Assembly (NCBI GenBank): GCA_002373555.1
Contig: DFKM01000213.1
Coordinates: 1 to 9,036, forward strand
Direction of reading: 5' to 3'
Source of the DNA: Lachnospiraceae bacterium UBA3645
GTDB taxonomy: Bacteria > Bacillota > Clostridia > Lachnospirales > Lachnospiraceae
DNA: 9,036 nucleotides
Part shown: piece by piece, positions 7,168 through 9,036 of the stretch
Layout of the letters: the number at the start of each line of letters is the position of its first letter
How positions within the stretch are numbered: the first letter of the stretch is position 1
Translations under genes and position numbers: made by a program
The notes under the pieces: model-generated
What the model was told of the DNA's origin: nothing
Databases searched by the model: none
What the model saw: the letters and a program-made list of their open reading frames with translations, nothing else

Positions 7168-7196
7168 ACTATACAGCAAAAAAAGGAATATTTCCA
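7168..7196 (-). promoter_or_regulatory. Candidate promoter of glnA and the ANTAR gene
   Basis: On the minus strand TGGAAA (7196-7191) is followed after exactly 17 bp by TATAGT (7173-7168). The -35 box matches TTGACA at 4 of 6 positions. It would give a 5' leader of about 30 bases before ATG 7130. The spacer holds a run of seven T residues. Confidence 0.5.
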
Positions 7197-7278
7197 GATT
7201 TTTTATGAAAAATGCAGGATGCGGCTTACCCGGAACGATGTTTCACCGGGATGATCCGGAGCGGCAGGTACATATCAA

Positions 7279-7292
7279 TACCAACATTGGTA
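7279..7292. promoter_or_regulatory. Palindrome in the divergent promoter region, possible operator
   Basis: TACCAA and TTGGTA arms flank a 2-base centre (TACCAACATTGGTA). The palindrome lies between the divergent glnA and thpR promoters. The 8-mer TACCAACA recurs in inverted orientation at 7161-7168, overlapping the end of the glnA -10 box. It does not match the GlnR/TnrA consensus TGTNAN7TNACA. Any function is inferred from symmetry and position. Confidence 0.35.
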
Positions 7293-7311
7293 AGAACAGC
7301 TATCTGTTTGC

Positions 7312-7340
7312 TTGACTTCATACACGTCCGGATTTATTCT
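7312..7340 (+). promoter_or_regulatory. Promoter of thpR
   Basis: TTGACT (7312-7317) and TATTCT (7335-7340) are spaced by exactly 17 bp, a good sigma-70-type match, about 43 bp before the thpR start. It faces away from glnA. Confidence 0.7.
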
Positions 7341-7383
7341 GAAACCGCAGGCAGAATCCGGGTTTTTCAGGAGGGAATTACGC

Positions 7384-7875
7384 ATGCGTTTGTTTATAGC
7401 GATCACATTGTCTGATGAAATGAAAGCCGCCGCGACGGGCATGATGCATGCTCTGAAGAAGGCTGGCGTGAAAGGGAATTACACGCCGACCGCGAACCTG
7501 CATCTGACGCTGGCTTTTTTAGGGGAGACGGAAGATGCCGCGCCGGTGAAGGAGGCGCTCGGGACTGTTTCCTTTAAGCCGTTCCGGCTTTCCTTTTCGG
7601 AACCGGGTACGTTCGGCGATATCCTTTGGATCGGCCTGAAGGGCAGCCAGGGACTCTCCGGTCTGACAAGAAGCGTCCGGAGTGCGCTGGACGCTGCGGG
7701 CATTGCCTACGACAGGAAGAAGTTCGTGCCGCACATTACGCTGATCCGCAAACGGAACGGACGTTTTCAGGGTGTGCCGGCGCCGAAGGGAGATATGATG
7801 GTAAAGCGCGTCTCGCTTATGCGGTCCGATGTGAAGGACGGGAAGCGGGTCTATAAGGAGATATTCTCTATTTGA
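7384..7875 (+). CDS. thpR: RNA 2',3'-cyclic phosphodiesterase ThpR (LigT-like 2H family)
   Basis: This 163-residue protein carries the two HxTx motifs of 2H phosphoesterases: HLTL at 40-43 and HITL at 117-120. The N-terminus MRLFIAITLSDEMK is typical of the family. Members open 2',3'-cyclic phosphate RNA ends to 2'-phosphates and show 2'-5' RNA ligase activity in vitro; the substrate in the cell is usually unclear. An upstream TTG at 7312 keeps the frame open but is part of the promoter -35 box. ATG 7384 follows AGGAGGG (7370-7376) by 7 bases and gives the usual family length. The gene is a single transcription unit between two glutamine synthetase genes, which suggests no evident shared function. 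A 290-bp gap separates it from glnN. Confidence 0.9.
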   Translation: MRLFIAITLSDEMKAAATGMMHALKKAGVKGNYTPTANLHLTLAFLGETEDAAPVKEALGTVSFKPFRLSFSEPGTFGDILWIGLKGSQGLSGLTRSVRSALDAAGIAYDRKKFVPHITLIRKRNGRFQGVPAPKGDMMVKRVSLMRSDVKDGKRVYKEIFSI

Positions 7876-8051
7876 CAGGAGACGGAAAGATCCGGACTTA
7901 CCGTAAGCATTGTTGATTCTGCGGCCGCACCAGATTCCGATCGATCCGGAGAATCTCTGGAGACTTTTAAGAGAGCAGGAAAAGAAAGCATAAATCCGCA
8001 ATGGGAGACCGCATGGCCGGTCCATACGGAGAGCCCTGCCGGAGCTTTTTC

Positions 8052-8080
8052 TTGACAGACAAATTATGCGGGTGTATAAT
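8052..8080 (+). promoter_or_regulatory. Perfect-consensus promoter upstream of glnN
   Basis: TTGACA (8052-8057) and TATAAT (8075-8080) are separated by 17 bp, an exact match to the vegetative sigma consensus. The predicted transcription start is near 8087, about 5 bases before a strong intrinsic terminator stem. A promoter this strong feeding a terminator suggests regulated read-through or a short terminated RNA. Confidence 0.88.
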
Positions 8081-8091
8081 CCGCTCCATAA

Positions 8092-8145
8092 AGGCAAAGA
8101 CGTCTTTTGTGTTCGCGCACAAACGGCGTCTTTGCCTCTTTTTTT
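8092..8145 (+). terminator. Intrinsic terminator in the glnN leader (candidate attenuator)
   Basis: An outer stem of 11 bp (AGGCAAAGACG at 8092-8102 with CGTCTTTGCCT at 8127-8137) continues through a short imperfect stretch into an inner stem (TTTGTG at 8106-8111 with CACAAA at 8118-8123) over the loop TTCGCG. It is followed by C and seven T residues. It lies between the promoter and the glnN ribosome binding site (AAGGGGG, 8152-8158), so transcripts from that promoter must pass it to reach glnN. The predicted terminated RNA is about 60 bases. Confidence 0.92.
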
Positions 8146-8165
8146 ACGGATAAGGGGGATGATTT

Positions 8166-9036
8166 ATGGGAACTGTACAGGATCTGTTCGGCAGCATGGT
8201 GTTTGACGACCGCGTTATGAGGGCAAGGCTTTCCGCGGAAGTATATAATTCGCTGCGGAAGACGATCGACGAAGGGAAGAAACTGGATCTTTCCGTTGCC
8301 AACGCGGTCGCGGAGACGATGAAGGAATGGGCCGTGGAGAACGGCGCCACCCATTTCACCCACTGGTTTCAGCCGCTGACAGGCGTTACGGCGGAAAAAC
8401 ATGACAGCTTTATCACGCCTTCACCGGACGGCGGCGTGATCATGGAATTCTCCGGGAAGAACCTGATCAAAGGTGAGCCGGACGCCTCCTCCTTCCCCAG
8501 CGGGGGCCTGCGGGCGACTTTCGAAGCGCGCGGCTATACTGCCTGGGATCCCACTTCCTATGCGTTTATCAAGGGAAAAACGCTCTGTATCCCGACAGCG
8601 TTCTGTTCTTATGAAGGTCACGCGCTGGATAAGAAGACGCCGCTGCTGCGGTCCATGCAGGCGCTGAATACCCAGGCGCTGCGGATCCTCCGGCTCTTCG
8701 GAAATACGTCTGCAAAGCGTGTCATTCCGTTCGTCGGTCCGGAGCAGGAATATTTCCTGATTGCGAAGGAAATGTACGATAAACGTCCGGATCTGCGTTT
8801 CTCGGGCCGCACGCTTTTTGGCGCACTGCCGCCGAAGGGACAGGAGATGGACGATCACTATTTCGGTGTGATCAAGCCTGCCGTCGCCGCCTATATGGAG
8901 GAACTGAATGAGGACCTCTGGAAACTGGGCGTTCTTGCGAAGACGGAACATAACGAAGTCGCCCCTGCGCAGCACGAACTGGCGCCGGTCTATACCGAGG
9001 CGAATGTAGCCACGGATCACAACCAGCTGACCATGG
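8166..9036 (+). CDS. glnN: Glutamine synthetase, type III (GlnN), 5' part only
   Basis: The first 290 residues of a class III glutamine synthetase are present; the family is usually about 700 residues, so the gene runs past the window end. Recognisable blocks are the N-terminal [35 protein letters not shown] (about 58-75), the class-specific [20 protein letters not shown] followed by AWDPTS, the metal-binding strand [11 protein letters not shown] with E193 and E195, and [10 protein letters not shown] (H262, E264) followed by [10 protein letters not shown]. It makes glutamine from ammonia and glutamate in the cytoplasm; class III enzymes are often induced under nitrogen limitation. ATG 8166 follows AAGGGGG with 7 intervening bases. 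A terminator lies directly upstream, which implies control by read-through. The gene is distinct in sequence from the type I enzyme encoded at 5919-7130. Confidence 0.96.
   Translation, partial: MGTVQDLFGSMVFDDRVMRARLSAEVYNSLRKTIDEGKKLDLSVANAVAETMKEWAVENGATHFTHWFQPLTGVTAEKHDSFITPSPDGGVIMEFSGKNLIKGEPDASSFPSGGLRATFEARGYTAWDPTSYAFIKGKTLCIPTAFCSYEGHALDKKTPLLRSMQALNTQALRILRLFGNTSAKRVIPFVGPEQEYFLIAKEMYDKRPDLRFSGRTLFGALPPKGQEMDDHYFGVIKPAVAAYMEELNEDLWKLGVLAKTEHNEVAPAQHELAPVYTEANVATDHNQLTM

Noticed and set aside
6237..7208. A 323-codon open frame on the plus strand opposite glnA.
   Set aside because: It is the mirror of a clearly conserved glutamine synthetase and shows no motifs of its own and no convincing ribosome binding site.
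7201..7310. A dual-hexaloop ANTAR target in the glnA upstream region (for example CCGG-ATCATC-CCGG on the minus strand).
   Set aside because: The loop has A at position 4 instead of the expected G, no second matching hairpin was found, and the region lies upstream of the best glnA promoter.
7945..7968. A 7-bp stem with a 3-base loop followed by TTTT, as a terminator for thpR.
   Set aside because: The stem includes a wobble pair and the T tract is only four bases. It may slow transcription but cannot be called with confidence.
8027..8050. A bulged CGGAG/CTCCG hairpin before TTTTT, as another thpR terminator.
   Set aside because: The stem is short and bulged, and four bases (GAGC) separate it from the T run, which adjoins the glnN -35 box.
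8001..8153. A 50-codon open frame beginning ATGGGAGACC between thpR and glnN.
   Set aside because: It has no ribosome binding site and runs through the consensus promoter and the terminator hairpin; its composition is explained by those elements.

Overview
The window looks like chromosome from a strictly anaerobic, fermentative Firmicute of the class Clostridia, most likely a Lachnospiraceae-type organism. The evidence is a trimeric-type [FeFe] hydrogenase, a glycogen synthase, an ANTAR regulator paired with a short clostridial-type glutamine synthetase, a class III glutamine synthetase, strong AGGAGG-like ribosome binding sites and fairly high GC for the group. I cannot name genus or species. 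No phage, insertion sequence, CRISPR array or RNA gene was recognised.

Layout. (1) 1-2305, + strand: the 3' end of hydB (NuoF-like flavoprotein with a two-cluster ferredoxin tail), then hydA, the catalytic subunit with a 2Fe-2S domain, four 4Fe-4S sites and the H-cluster domain, closed by a strong intrinsic terminator. (2) 2308-5181, + strand: a promoter, glgA extended by a C-terminal SCP2-like domain, then a ketopantoate-reductase-family dehydrogenase 40 bp downstream. (3) 5188-5265: two copies of a hairpin repeat between convergent genes; the second contains the stop codon of the next gene. (4) 5262-7130, - strand: a short type I glutamine synthetase followed by an ANTAR regulator with a degenerate receiver domain, probably one operon and reminiscent of the glnA-nitR pair of solventogenic clostridia. 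(5) 7131-7383: a divergent promoter region with a palindrome. (6) 7384-7875, + strand: thpR, a 2H-phosphoesterase. (7) 8052-9036, + strand: a perfect-consensus promoter that runs at once into a strong intrinsic terminator, followed by glnN (class III glutamine synthetase), cut off by the window end.

How the parts fit. HydB and HydA belong to an NAD(P)H- and probably ferredoxin-linked hydrogenase that disposes of fermentation electrons as H2. GlgA stores glucose as glycogen. The right half is nitrogen assimilation: two different glutamine synthetases flank thpR, and an RNA-binding antiterminator-type regulator lies near a terminator placed in front of glnN. The most interesting leads are that promoter-terminator arrangement, the GlgA-SCP2 fusion, the Cys-to-Ser change in the first H-cluster motif of HydA, and the altered active-site flap of the short glutamine synthetase.
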